Assembly (NCBI GenBank): GCA_014529385.2 | Contig: CM043965.1 | Coordinates: 61,741,433 to 61,805,432 of the forward strand | DNA length: 64,000 nucleotides | Direction of reading: 5' to 3' | Source: Adiantum capillus-veneris | Lineage: Eukaryota > Streptophyta > Polypodiopsida > Polypodiales > Pteridaceae | Shown here: in pieces, positions 1-11,362 of the stretch | Layout of the letters: every line of letters begins with the position of its first letter | Numbering within the stretch: position 1 is the first letter of the stretch | Translations under genes and position numbers: made by a program | Notes under the pieces: generated by a model | What the model saw: the letters and a program-made list of their open reading frames with translations, nothing else | Told to the model about the DNA's origin: nothing | Database searches by the model: none

Positions 1-59
1 AAAAGAGAGAGAAAACATGCATACGATCCAAAAAAACGCACACACATTGAGAGAGAAAG

Positions 60-215
60 AGAGAGAAACTAATTTAACGTCGTAAGAAACTAATTAAAAT
101 TAAAAGACCTAAAGATCTAGCCGACGAGGAGTTGAACTCAAGACCTATTATTCAAGAGGGAAATGGCATAATCAATCTATCATACTTGGCATGGGTGATA
201 GAAAGATTATACCAT
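60..215 (-). mobile_element. Possible tRNA-derived SINE fragment
   Basis: Read on the minus strand, this has a tRNA B-box-like GAGTTCAACTCC near 130-145, preceded by a segment resembling those at 43930-44390. A GA-rich tract lies on its 3' side in that orientation (about 45-66). The same arrangement (body, B-box-like GGTTCAAATC, then a GA/TC tract) is seen at 44240-44390. The assignment rests on a short motif and weak similarity. Confidence 0.25.
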
Positions 216-300
216 TTATCTCTTTTTATTGGCACACACATCCGCACACGCGCACACACACAAGAAGAAGAGAGTTATAACGTCGTAGGAAACTATCTTA

Positions 301-720
301 AAAGACGTTAAAGATTAGGTTATATGTAGACTTACATTAAATTAGATTTAGGTTTATTTTTAACTAGATTTATGTTTATTTAAGCTAGATTTAGATTTAC
401 GTTATATTAGATTAGATTTAGGTCTCCATAGACTGCAATGCCTGCATGAAGCGGGTGAAGAAAGCCCTCAATGGAATATAGGGTATTGCTGCCTTCACTC
501 ATGGTGGGCTCCGTCGATCCAAAAGTACTGGTGAAATGTTTTCAGAAGATAGGGAAGAAGGTGGATCTTCAGGACGGCAAGAGTCACTACATCCCCGACA
601 CAATGACCATCTAGACAACCTCTAGTCATTAGACTTACGTTAAATTAGATTTAGCTTTATTTTTAGTTAGATTTACGTTTATTTAGATTTACGCTTATTT
701 ACGTTAGATCGAGTCCACGC
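301..720. repeat. AT-rich TTAGATTTA-type repeats
   Basis: Two blocks (about 325-420 and 628-710) consist of degenerate repeats of ATTAGATTTA followed by GGTTTATTT or CGTTTATTT. Between them is unique sequence. They lie upstream of the transposase gene and could be the 5' subterminal region of the CACTA element, although the GCGTCGCT motif of its 3' end is not repeated here. Confidence 0.5.
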
Positions 721-998
721 AAGAATTACTTACGGTTTAGGGTTTAGAGTTAGACGAACAGTGAAAAGATCTACTGTGAAAAGATGTTAAGATGAAGTGA
801 AGTGCTACAGCTAGAGAAGAGGCAAAGGGGTTTTGTCCACTACATGCAGTATCATGTAGACGTGGGTGTGTAGATTTCTTGTACCCACAAATATAGGTAT
901 TGACCAATAAAGACGAGATTATAACCCGGTGGTTCTGATCTCCGTGCACCTCTAGACTGAGGTGTGCGGGGATTGGACATGACTAGAGAATGTGAGGT

Positions 999-1000
<2 letters not shown>

Positions 1001-1079
<79 letters not shown>
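1001..1079. repeat. (GA)n microsatellite
   Basis: About 40 uninterrupted AG/GA dinucleotides end roughly 70 bases before the transposase ATG. Confidence 0.98.
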
Positions 1080-1085
<6 letters not shown>

Positions 1086-1152
1086 GATAAGACGAAGAAT
1101 GCCAATAGAATATTAAATTTGTTGTCCAGGTTATAAGTTTTTTATCATCATT

Positions 1153-4100
1153 ATGAGTAGCGACGAGGATGTGGGACCGTCCAACCGAAACACCTATCTC
1201 TCAACGAGGGTCTTATGTCCTTGTAATCAATGCAAGCATGCTGTGCGACGGACAAGACGTGTTTCTTTGCAGCACGTTCGCGAATTTGGCGAGTTCGATC
1301 CATCTATTATAGATCGAGTTGTTGCCAATTATAACTCGTCGGACTCTGACGCTGGCCAACAAGCAGCAATCTTGCAACCCAATAGACGTGTTCGCAGGCG
1401 CTTTGGTCAAGCAGCATATGTGAGGCCACAAGATGTAGCCTCTGACAGCTCGGGGGATGATCATGCAGAGCACATTCCCAACGAGGCAATGTTTGAGCCC
1501 GAGATTGATGAAATGATCGAGACGATCATGGATTCAGAAAGGCTTATCTATGATGATATGAAAAGTGAAGCCGATACGCCATTGTATAATGGAGCACGTA
1601 TGTCTAGATTGAAAGCACTCCTGGTTCTTCTCAACATGCAGGCAAAGTTTGGATGGAGTGACACTAGCGTCACAACGCTTTTCAGGTGATCTATTACAAT
1701 TAGTTTACTTTAATAGAACTCTAAATGTATAATGATCTGATAGATTTTTACACGACTGTTTCATATTTTTATGTTGTGTAGATTGCTGAAAGAGCACATA
1801 CTACCAGCTGACAATGTGATGCCAGATTCCCGAGATGAAGCAAGAAAGATTTTGCGAAACTTGGGGATGGATTACAATTCTATCCACTCTTGTCCTAATG
1901 ACTGCATTCTTTTCAGAGGGGAATACATAGACATGGAGAAGTGTCCGAAATGTGATTCCGAAAGATATCGAGTAGATCTCCACGGGACAAAAATTCCACA
2001 AAAGGTTTTGCGACATTTCCCTCTGCTTCCTCGCATCAAGCATTTCTTCGAATGTAAGTCCATGGCCGCCCTAGCATCATGGCATGAGGAGAATAAATCT
2101 TCGGATGGTGTGCTACGAATTCCTACAGATTGCGTAGCGTGAAAACATATAGATGGAACATGGTCGGATTTTGCCAGGGAAGCTCGAAATTTGCGCTTAG
2201 GCCTGGCTATGGATGACGTAAATCCATTTGGTCAAAGATCAACATCTTACAGTGTATGGCCCGTTGTCATCGTCAACTACAACATTCCCCCGTGGTTGAC
2301 TACGAAGAAGGGGCACCTATGGCTAAGCTTGATTGTGCCAGGGCGATATAAAGTGGGGAATATGGATGTGTATCTTCGTCCACTATTGGAAGAGCTACAA
2401 CAATTGTGGATTGGCATAGAGGTGGTGGATATGAGCCGACACACAGGACGACGGAATGCTTTGATCAGAGGCATTCTAATGTGGACCATGCATGACTATC
2501 CCGGGCTAACAGAATGCTCAGGTGATCTATTGACACTCCTCACTCAGACACTGTAAATCTTGTTTTTTCCCATAGTTGATCTATTATCATGTGTATACAT
2601 GCAGGGCTTCAAACAAGCGGATACAGAGCATGTGTCACATGTGGACCTAGACTGAATGCACGTAGGGCACCCTCACTGAAGAAGCAAATCTACGAAGGTC
2701 ATCAAGCGTATCTTCCAGAGAATCATGTGTTACGCGACAGCTTTTTGGGAAGAGAGCCACCAAGGATGTCTGCACAAGCATGGCTAGAGCAGAAGGAGAT
2801 GTGCGATGACGGATTGCCTCCATGGATGAAGAGACTATCCCTATGGTACGAGTTACCATACTGGCCCCGACTCATGATCAATCACTTGCTCGATCCAATG
2901 CACATATTCAAGAATGTGGGTAATCTACTATGGGACCATTTGACCGGCAAGAAAGATACTTTGGGAGCCAGAGTTGACCTTAGAAATGTGGATCGTATGG
3001 AGCAATATTGGCCGCAAACAGCGTCTGATGGATCGATAAAACTCCCTAAAGCACCATGGATTTTCACAGGAGCCCAAGAACGCAAAGTAAAAGAGGCCAT
3101 TCGATCTTTGCGGACCCCCACTGGCGTAATGCACTCGCTCCGAACGTGTTTTACTAAAGAAGGAAAGCTTACCGGTTTGAAGTCACACGATTGGCATAAA
3201 ATGTGTCAGGTAAGTTCATAGTGGACTTTAATATCATTGCATAAAATGTGGACTTTAATATCATTGCTTCACATACTTTACAGTTTATTTTACCGGTTGC
3301 CATTGAGGGATGTTTGTCTCTCGACATCCGTAACACAATCTACAAACTTGCAAAGCTGGTGCAATGGATCTCACAAAAGGAGATCAACGTAGACTCCATA
3401 CCATTCGCCAAACTAAATGCTGCGGACCTTGTGTGCATGTTTGAGAAACATTTTCCTACTACAATGCTAACCATTCAGGTGCATCTTCTTGTTCACATAG
3501 TTGATGAGGTGGAAATAGCTGGCACAGTTCATTCCAGATGGATGTTCTTCTTAGAGCGTTTCATGAAAACGCTTAAGGGATATGTGCGTCAAAAGGCACG
3601 TCCGGAGGGTAGCATGGCAGAAGGTTGGTTGGTATCAGAGTCCCTAGTGTACATTGGAGAGTGGCTAGACGGATTTGATAAATCCCGGGACACGCTATGG
3701 CGAACCATAGATGATGAGCGCATATCTGGGATTGTCATGTGCAATCTCGGTGTTGAGAAGAAGATGACGGAAGATCTAGAGGCTAAAATCAACCGATTTT
3801 GCATGCTTCACAATCCAGTGATGCAAAAGTGGATTTCACAATATGAGGATGCAAAGCAAGAGCGACAAAGGGCACGAATCGAGTGGAGACGGGGAAGACG
3901 ACCACCGATGCACTATCCAGCGGTTCTGGAGAGCCTACCAACCTTCATGAGCTTAAGATGGTTGCACAACCAATTGAAAAGCGCACAACAATGCGGTGAC
4001 GAAGTGACTGAAGAAGAGTGGGAGTACTCTCGGGGTTGCGCGACCAAGGTAAGTTTGCAATGTACGACTAGCAAGTGACTTTATTTATAAACGTTTGAAC

Positions 4101-4881
4101 GGCCACTCATAATCTTTGTTCGTTGTAGTATAAGTCATACACAACAGCATGGTGTAAAGGTCGACATTTTAGGGTGGAACGAATCGACAAAAAGCGTTTT
4201 ACTCAAGATTGTGGAATCATGGCAAAATTTGAACAGTCTAGTCGACGACGTTCCTCTGATGCAGATCCTGTGGTGTCGGAACTCACTTACTTCGGCACGC
4301 TGCAAGAGATTTTGAGGATCGATTACAGAGGATTTTTTGTCGACTTGTTCGACGTGCAATGATTCAAGATAATCATGGAGGGTCGCAGCGCTACTGTGCG
4401 TAGAGGAGAGTCTGGTTTTCTTGAGGTGGATTCTACTAAGAAATGGACTGACCTAAGAGACACTTTCGTACTACCCGAGCATTGTGAACAAGTAAGTATG
4501 TAAATAGTTAACATCCCCCTTTTACAAGTTATGTGCTTGAAAGCTCTCATGTAAGTTATGTGGCTCTGGCAGGTAATATTTCATCCTACAAAGTCTACGT
4601 CAAACTGGTGGTACGTCATAGAGGTAGCCCCTTGTAGTGCAAGGACGTATGAAGGCTACCATGTGCCAATCACAACGACATCAATGGAGGAGATCAGAGA
4701 AGATGCTCAATCAGAAGCCGCTACGGTGGTGCCAGAGGAGCATCAAGATGCTACTACTCTATATGGGGTGCATGCAGAGGAGCTACAAAATGAAACAGAG
4801 GATATGTGTTTAAACGGAGAGCTCTATATAGATATAGGAAGTTATGCTGAGTTATGCGAGGATGAGAGAGAGATCTCTTAA
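1153..4881 (+). pseudogene. TNPD/Tnp2-type CACTA transposase, six exons, two in-frame TGA
   Basis: This gene encodes the catalytic transposase of the CACTA element, expected to act in the nucleus on the element ends. My splice model is exons 1153-1685, 1782-2521, 2605-3209, 3284-4048, 4129-4491 and 4573-4881. All introns are GT-AG and the sum is 3315 nt, exactly 1105 codons. In order the protein shows a transposase-associated zinc-like segment (CPCNQCK, residues 23-29), the Tnp2 core (IHSCPNDCILFRGEYID; RLGLAMDDVNPFG; LWTMHDYPGLTECSG; LLDPMHIFKNVGNLLWDHL), a DUF4218-like region (LPVAIEGCLSLDIRN to WMFFLERFMKTLKGYVR), and a DUF4216-like region (FGTLQEILRIDYRGF onwards). Two in-frame TGA codons interrupt it, at 2140-2142 and just after 4359. 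The second sits where a Trp is likely (TGG to TGA). The intact splicing frame suggests fairly recent inactivation. Confidence 0.88.
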
Positions 4882-5153
4882 AGCCACAAATATTGTATTT
4901 GAACAATTTTGCTCCGTGTTGTAAAAGCTCTGGCTCTCTAAGTACCTTCCATGGTGTATAACGCTCTTTTCTACTCGCGCTCACATCTTTTGATTGAAAA
5001 TTCTGAGTTTTCGACTTGCCTCTTCTATCACTCGATTCATTGCGTCATTGTATTTATATGCGTCATTACGTCATTGTATTTAATGGTCTTTGCGTCATTG
5101 TCTACTCTATTCATTCAATATTAAGTTTAAATATTCGTGTGTTTAATGCAGGT

Positions 5154-6467
5154 ATGGATGATGAGGAGTTTCTTTCTTCTTTGTCACCGCAGCAGAGACA
5201 GTGGTACGTGGAGCGTCATCGCTCTGGCGCATCATCGCGCGTTCCTACACCATCCGCATCTCCCTCTCTTTCGGAGCATTCGGCGCGCTCCGAAGCTTCG
5301 GCGTCGACGAGCCGAGCTTCACACTCGTCTAGACACCGGCGCTCTAGTGGTGGCGGTGGCGGTTGTTGTGGGGATTCCGCCACCGATGCCTCCACACCGC
5401 CTCGTGTTCGACGAGGCTCTTTACCCTCCCCTTCTTTGCCCGCCCCCACACCAGCCACAACATCGCCATCTATGCCAGGTTTTGCACGGCTGACTGTTCC
5501 TAGAAGCTACACACCTCTACCTACTCCGCCAGGAGCCACCCCACTTGACACTCCTCGCTTCAGGGCCCAGACGCCGGTGGAGACACCTGACGTCCGTACC
5601 CCCATCGACACGCCGCTAGAGACCCCTGCCGGGACACCCAGGTTCACGCGTCACCGGCCAGAGGGCTTGCCTTACTCCGTCGACATCAGCGGCGGCATCA
5701 TCATGGATGATGATGGCAAGAAGGTGATCTCGCGCATGCGTGGTCTTTGCTCTCAGCTGTTTAGACACTACATACTAAACAAATGGAGTGAAGTACCAAG
5801 TGATTTAAAAAACAGAGTCATCAGCATACTTCATGATGAGTTTCCCGTTCCAACACGGGATCAACGCTTCAATGAAGACCTGATGAAGATTTGAATGCGC
5901 GAATACTGCAAACACAAGCGTTCTGAAGTACAAAAAGCAATCAAGAATGGGTGGAACAGGCCAGATTGGCTGGCCAAAGAAGATTGGAAGAATGCGAAGA
6001 AAGCAGCGCGCGAGAATCCCGACAAGTGGAAGCAACAAAAGGATGCAGCCAGAGCGCGAGTAGAGGCATGGAGCTCGCACCACTTGGGGAGCGGTGGATG
6101 GGCATCATTTGAGGCCGATTTTGTAAGTATTTTCACATTGCTCCTTATGCATGTTCGATAGTTTAGGGTTTATGAGTTTTTTAGTTCTAACATAATGAAA
6201 TCTTTGTATGTTTTGACAGTGGTCGATGACAGGACGTGATCCCACACCGTACGAGCGCGAGTACGCAGGCAGGAAGGGCTTAAACGCCCTGATGGACATT
6301 CTCAGTTCTCGCGGCGGCATGGTTAGTATTAGGGTTTACTCTTTTTTATTTTTTGTGTTGTTTTATAAATGTCGTTATATGTTTATACTTACTGAAAGCT
6401 GTCTTATTGTCTTTTTTTGCAGAATCCGACAGATACGCCGCTTGGACGCGATGAGACATCTGACTAG
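5154..6467 (+). pseudogene. TNPA-like second CACTA protein (plant Transposase_24-like)
   Basis: This is the second gene of the CACTA element, 270 bp after the transposase and on the same strand. Exons 5154-6122, 6220-6321 and 6423-6467 sum to 1116 nt (371 residues plus stop) with GT-AG introns. An acceptor-like AATGCAG just before the ATG hints at a 5' UTR intron. Residues 10-180 are low-complexity Ser/Pro/Thr/Arg with TP repeats. The C-terminal third is the conserved part: DDDGKKVISRMRGLCSQLF, then WKNAKKAARENPDKWKQQK and a GREP-like TGRDPTPYEREYAGRKG, as in plant transposase-24 proteins. In En/Spm this kind of protein binds the subterminal repeats; that role is inferred here from the family and from the repeats at 6828-6970. 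One in-frame TGA lies at 5892-5894. Confidence 0.75.
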
Positions 6468-6827
6468 ACGACGTCAGTTTAGCCGTAGCTAGATAGCATT
6501 AGTTTAGGGTTTCTCATAGCTTATGTATCATGAGACGGATTTTATACGTCTTTTTGAACCATGTATATTATTACATTTGTCACCGCAGTTCCTTTTGCCA
6601 ATCAATTCTTTATGCCTATGATGTTGTACAATTGTCATTATTACATTTGCCAATCAATTCATTTTGCCTATGATGTGTACAATTGTCAATTTTGCAAACA
6701 ATGCGTCTTGTGGGTGACTATTTTGGGTCTATTATCTACCTTTGCACTTTTTTTAAAAAGTGAATCAAGTACAATATGGTTGATGGGTGGCAGGGCATTC
6801 AATGCCCTGCCACCAAAAAAATTTTCT

Positions 6828-6970
6828 CTCGGGCGTCGCTATAAGCGTCGCTATTTATGGCTCTGTAGCGTCGCTATGAGCGTCGCTATAGTCTTCTATG
6901 TAAACGTCGCTATAGGCGTCGCTATATGCGTCGCTATATAGCGACGCTCTCGTAGCGACGGTTTTAGCGA
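6828..6970. repeat. CACTA 3' subterminal repeats (GCGTCGCT units)
   Basis: About ten copies of GCGTCGCTAT or its complement ATAGCGACGC lie in both orientations within 140 bp, including a palindromic pair around 6925-6948. Arrays like this near the ends are the binding sites of TNPA-type proteins in CACTA elements, which supports the assignment of the neighbouring gene. Confidence 0.85.
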
Positions 6971-7019
6971 CGCCGGGGGTTATAAAAACCCAATGTATTT
7001 CCGTCGCTAACAGCGTCAC

Positions 7020-7043
7020 AAGAGCACACAACCTCTTGTAGTG
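7020..7043 (+). repeat. CACTA 3' terminal inverted repeat
   Basis: The element ends with ACCTCTTGTAGTG; its complement begins CACTACAAGAGGT, the canonical CACTA terminus. The matching 5' copy was searched for by eye in bases 1-1152 and not found. Confidence 0.75.
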
Positions 7044-7092
7044 TAGTACATGGGGAGTCCACAGAAACAATCCCATGCAAAATCGATGAAAA

Positions 7093-7116
7093 AGACATCA
7101 TACGCGTATGATGTCT
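7093..7116. repeat. 24-bp perfect palindrome, copy 1
   Basis: The half-site AGACATCATACG is followed directly by its exact complement, giving a spacer-less 24-bp palindrome. The same 24 bases recur at 7227-7250 and 7510-7533. All three lie in the non-coding DNA ahead of ORF-X. Confidence 0.95.
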
Positions 7117-7226
7117 CCAGAGCCATTTTTAGCCCAAAATCTATCCAAACTTCATAAATCCACTGAATAAGCCTATCTAAAGCCAAATCCAAGCTTATAG
7201 AGAAATTTGGTCCAAAAATACACTAA

Positions 7227-7250
7227 AGACATCATACGCGTATGATGTCT
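7227..7250. repeat. 24-bp perfect palindrome, copy 2
   Basis: Identical to the palindrome at 7093-7116, 134 bp downstream of it. The flanking bases differ, so only the palindrome core and a few adjacent bases are repeated. Confidence 0.95.
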
Positions 7251-7509
7251 CACTATGTGATTTTGGCACCTCAGGGCTTCAACCACCAAACAGAAGTGAT
7301 GTACATGCCATTTGAAAGTGAACCACCAAGTTTTATCCAATTTGGATCATAAAATCCAATTCCCTTTCAAAATTTTGCCAAGAGCCGGAACTGGACTAAA
7401 TTGGCCAAAACTTGACCAAATGGTATCCAAACTCAAATCCAAGCATATGATAATCATGTATACACTATCAGCTACAAGCACAACCAATATGAAGTCATTT
7501 TGACACAAA

Positions 7510-7533
7510 AGACATCATACGCGTATGATGTCT
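7510..7533. repeat. 24-bp perfect palindrome, copy 3
   Basis: Third identical copy, 167 bp before the ORF-X start codon. Copies 1 and 3 share the downstream bases CCAG. Confidence 0.95.
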
Positions 7534-7699
7534 CCAGCATGATTTTGAGCCCATTTTGCATATTTTTTCACCTACCTTGCATCCTTAGGCCCTGAATAGC
7601 TCATGTTTCAATTTTCAAGTCATTTGAATAGTTAAAAGCTTCATTTCGGCTTTCAGTACTAAAAAGACGCTAACTTCTGAAATTGGAGTTACAGGATCC

Positions 7700-10600
7700 A
7701 TGGATTCCGCCAAGTTATCGGCAACGAAGAGAAAAAGATCGACAATCAAAGATGCTCTTGCAGAAGCGGAACCCTTTGACATTCCAGCAGAAACCCTCAA
7801 GCCAACCAAAACTTGGGTGGAGGAAGCAGTATTGGAGAAAGAGGGAAGAAAGATCTACCAGGGGACTTTCAGAGATCCTCAAGGGCAAGCGGTGGATGTA
7901 CCGATGATCCCACAGGAATTGGTAGATTATAGCAGGTCAGAAGACATCAGCAGGTACCTGGAAAGGGCATACTTGCACAGTTTCTTCACCTCGAGACCAT
8001 CAGGTGTGGATACAAGAAGAGTGTACGAGTTGGCAACATCCATTCAAAAGGATGGGAAAGCCACATTGACAGCCATGGATGGAGAGAAAGTAGAAGTACA
8101 GATCACTCCACAGCTCATTGCAGACGCATTGAAGCTGCACAACAAAGGGAGCTCGGTCAGGGAAAGAAGGGAGGCCATAGAGGTCTATGGGCCCAAGAAA
8201 CAGAATGCAACCTATGGAGATATGGTGGACCCAAGAGCGGCAACCCTTTGCCGACTATACAACCAATTCCTTCATGTTTGCAGTAAAAGACCGCAAAAGT
8301 ATACGACACAGCCCCATGCCATTGCGACCACCATCACATGGGCATTAAAGAGCAATATGCCAAAAGAGGTGAATTACGCTCAACACATCCACGAGCAAGT
8401 AATTGCCATGCACAACGAGAAGCCAAAGTACATAGGAGGAGCGGAAATTCTGACAAGAATAGCTTATGAAGCTATTGGAGCTAGAGATCAGTGGCCAAAG
8501 GCTCCCTCCCAGAATGAGTGGCTTAGAGAAGCCGATGAGGAGGAAGAACAGCCCGAAGTATCCAAGAGGGCCTCCACAAGAGCACGCCGGAAACTAGCAA
8601 TAGTTTCAGAACCTGAAGAGGAGGTGGACGAGCCGCTTATGAAGAAAGTAAAGAAGAAGGTTTCTCCCAAGCAAACCAAAAGTCAGAAAGTGGCAAGAAT
8701 GGAAAGACTAGTGGAGCAGTTTAGAGCAGAAAGAGCTCTAAGGGGTGACTTTGAAGAAAAGTGGGTGCCAAACCCCACGAAAGTCGGAACTAGCTCAGCC
8801 AGGCCACATGTTGATCAATACGATCAATATATTAAAGCTTATGAGGAGTCAGAGGCTATACTGGAGTAGCAACCTGTCGAGCCATACACTGAAGAGGAGG
8901 TACAGCTTTTAAAAGCTGAGCTGAAAAAGGACGACAAGGGGAAAGGAAAAGTAGATGAGTCTACTAAATCTCAAGAGAAAGACGGGCAAGCCGACAAAGG
9001 AAAAGCCAAGGAAGCTGAGGACAGATACCCCTCTATGACTGATGTACCAAGCCTGAAGAAGATGAAAAATATCATGGAAGAGACCACAATAGAGATGGAC
9101 ACAGATGATTTGAAAAATCCGAAGGCCGAGACCAAAGAAAAGGAGATAGATCCAGTTGAGCAAAAGAGAAATGATTATGAGGATCTGGTAGCGATAGGAT
9201 ACACTGAAGCAGAGGTCCTTGAGGCAGTTTATGGGATCACCCTACAAAAACAAGATGATCGGAGAGGGACGGAGGAAAAAACAAAGAGTACAAAAGAAAG
9301 TGAAGAGAAACTGGACGAACAGAACGTACTAGAAGAGCCGAAGCCAGTGGAGGTGGTGGCAGAAAGAGCTTTAGAGTTGACAGATGAAGATGAAAAAGAC
9401 ATGCACATGGTGCATGAACTGCTAGGCAAGATCAAAGAAAGATCCAGGGCAAAGGAAGTAGAGATTGAGACAGCCAAACAAAGGGAAGCAGAGTTGCAGA
9501 GGAAATTAGAGAATGCTATGACTGAATCTGAAAGTCATCAAGCATCACTCTATGATGCGGAAAACGAGAGAGACGGCTTGATACTCCAGCTAGCCGAGGC
9601 TTCAAGAGAGGTAACAAGTGCACAGGAAGCAAAGGAGCGGATAGAAGATGAGTTGGAGGCAGCCAAGGATGAGCTCATTGAGCTAAGGGAAAGAGTCGAG
9701 CTCCAAGAAAGAACAATCACTAGACTTAGGAATACCCCTAGAGCTAGCAGAGCAGGAACCGAACAAGAAGGAACTCTCGTACCAGCTTTAGAAGACCAGA
9801 TCCGAAGCTTACAAACAGAGCTGAGATTAGAGCAAGTGCAAAGGTTGCACATTGCGGAGGGATCATTGGCCGCAGAGGAGAGGCTCACATTAGAAAATCA
9901 AACACTAAGGACAGAGAATGAGGCCCTCCGCAAACAGCTCCAAGATCTACAAGAGCAACAAAGAAGAGAGACAGAGACACCACACGAAGAATCAGGTGGA
10001 GCAGCCATAGAGCTACCAGAAACTGGAGAGGCAACCACAATCGAAGATCGAGCCCCAGCTCAAGAGGTGGCCTCGACTTCAAGAATCTCTGAAGAAGAAG
10101 AACAAAGGCTCCATGACCAAATAGAAAAGTTAGCAGAGGAGAGTGCCAAGGCGGAAATGGAATGTGAGAGGAGACTCCTAATCTCCATTAGACTTCAGGG
10201 ACTTGACACAAAAGTGCTCCATGAACAGTGGATGCAACCCAGCCTGCCTTTCCCTTTGATGAAATTTGAAGTGCTAAAGACGAAAAAGAGAATAGAGGAG
10301 GAGCAGTATGTCGCTCTTTACGAAGGCGACATCACAAAGGAGGAACAGTCAAAGAAGATAGTAGATTCACAACCTAGATGGAGGAAAGGTTGGCTGAACA
10401 AATACCCAGCCTACCTCATCTACTTGGTGGAGGCACCAAAGGAGATTCGGGAGAATGCAACCTTCTGCCCGGTGCCAAGAATCAAAAACTGGAAAGAGCA
10501 TGGCAAGATTGCAGAAAAGAAGCCAAATTGGCTTAATTATCCCAGGATGCCAGGACCAAAGGCAGGAGAGAGAATAGGTAAAGCCTACATGGTGAAAACC

Positions 10601-10975
10601 CTAACGGGCACCATCAAGCTCTTTACTGGCTCTCCTGACCTTTCGTGTCAGATGCTCAAGAAAATCTGCAGGACTCTCTTAGCTTGCATTGAAGTGTTCG
10701 CGCCAGATAAAGCCACGACCTCAAGTCTACTATCGACGGCCGACACAGTGACTGATATGATATATGATCTTTCATTGCAGCCTTCTCCAAAAGTGTTGCA
10801 CCTACTATACCAAAGGATTATGTTTTTGCCTAGCTTCCACATGCAAACATTCGAAGAAGCTTTCTACACCGGCTTTTTCACCCACGAAAGCAAAATATTC
10901 GGCCCAACCTTGACCATCGGCAACCTACGATACGAATCACATTTGCAAATGCTCAAGACGACAGGCTTTTATTGA
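7700..10975 (+). CDS. ORF-X of element C: large coiled-coil retroelement protein, one internal amber stop
   Basis: A single frame of 1092 codons is broken only by TAG at 8867-8869. The ATG at 7700 is the first after an in-frame TGA at 7625. Residues ~60-270 form an N-terminal domain (RVYELATSIQKDGKATLT; VEVQITPQLIADALKL; TQPHAIATTITWALK; AEILTRIAYEAIGARD). This resembles the 'putative plant transposon protein' domain often found in plant retroelements; that family match is from memory. Residues ~275-560 are charged and Lys/Glu-rich, ~575-830 are a long heptad-type coiled coil, and ~840-1090 are a compact conserved domain (NATFCPVPRIKNW, AYMVKTLTGTIKLF, PDLSCQML, EEAFYTGFFTHESKIFGP). Both end domains recur in element A. 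No catalytic motif is recognisable and the function is unknown. A structural or particle-associated role is only a guess. It is the best-preserved long frame in the window. Confidence 0.75.
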
Positions 10976-11009
10976 CCAAGCATAAAAGTCATGTTAGGGA
11001 TGACATGAA

Positions 11010-11024
11010 CGCGGAGGGGGGGAG
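11010..11024 (+). promoter_or_regulatory. Polypurine tract of element C
   Basis: A purine-only run containing GCGGAGGGGGGGAG lies immediately before the LTR, just downstream of the ORF-X stop. This is where plus-strand priming occurs in LTR retrotransposons. Element A has the equivalent GGCGAGGAGGGGGGAAA at the same place. Confidence 0.75.
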
Positions 11025-11027
11025 TAT

Positions 11028-11311
11028 TGAGCCAGCAGAGGATCACATCCACATTTTTGCTCAAACTCATCATTTTGTAACCATTGATTGTAATAAATGT
11101 CTTTTCGACATTAATTTTGATTTGAGCCATTCATTAAGTAACGGGACTCAATTGAGTTTCCAGCTTGTAATCCCGAAGTAATTTCACTTGCTGATGTAAT
11201 TAGTTAGAGATGTTCTCACCTCCAAGGCTGAGGTATATAAGCCAAAGTTTTTGTAACCTAAGGGGATTCAGATTATTAATCAAAGTGAGTTTTTGAGCAC
11301 CGTGACTGTGT

Positions 11312-11362
<51 letters not shown>

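Larger units (their letters stand above)
1..1152. other. Non-coding left edge, upstream of CACTA transposase
   Basis: No convincing coding sequence. The stretch holds short purine runs, two related segments around 66-115 and 270-320 that share an AACGTCGTARGAAACTA core, AT-rich repeats, and a long GA array. It should contain the 5' end of the CACTA element, but no CACTACAAGAGG-like terminus matching the 3' end is visible. The 5' terminus is therefore either left of the window or deleted. Confidence 0.6.
1153..7043 (+). mobile_element. CACTA (En/Spm-type) DNA transposon, 5' end not found
   Basis: Two genes in the same orientation encode a TNPD/Tnp2-type transposase and a TNPA-like protein. 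After them comes a 3' region dense in GCGTCGCT repeats and a terminus ending in TAGTG at 7039-7043, the mirror of the CACTA end that defines the superfamily. The next three bases, TAG, are a candidate 3-bp target duplication. The 5' inverted terminus is not recognisable in bases 1-1152, so the true left boundary is unknown; the coordinate given is the transposase start. The sequence to the right belongs to an LTR element (C), so the CACTA element appears to have landed inside that element's internal region. Confidence 0.85.

Noticed and set aside
9229-10082. Minus-strand Ser/Leu-rich ORFs
   Set aside because: They are shadows of the Glu/Lys-rich coiled coil of ORF-X on the plus strand.
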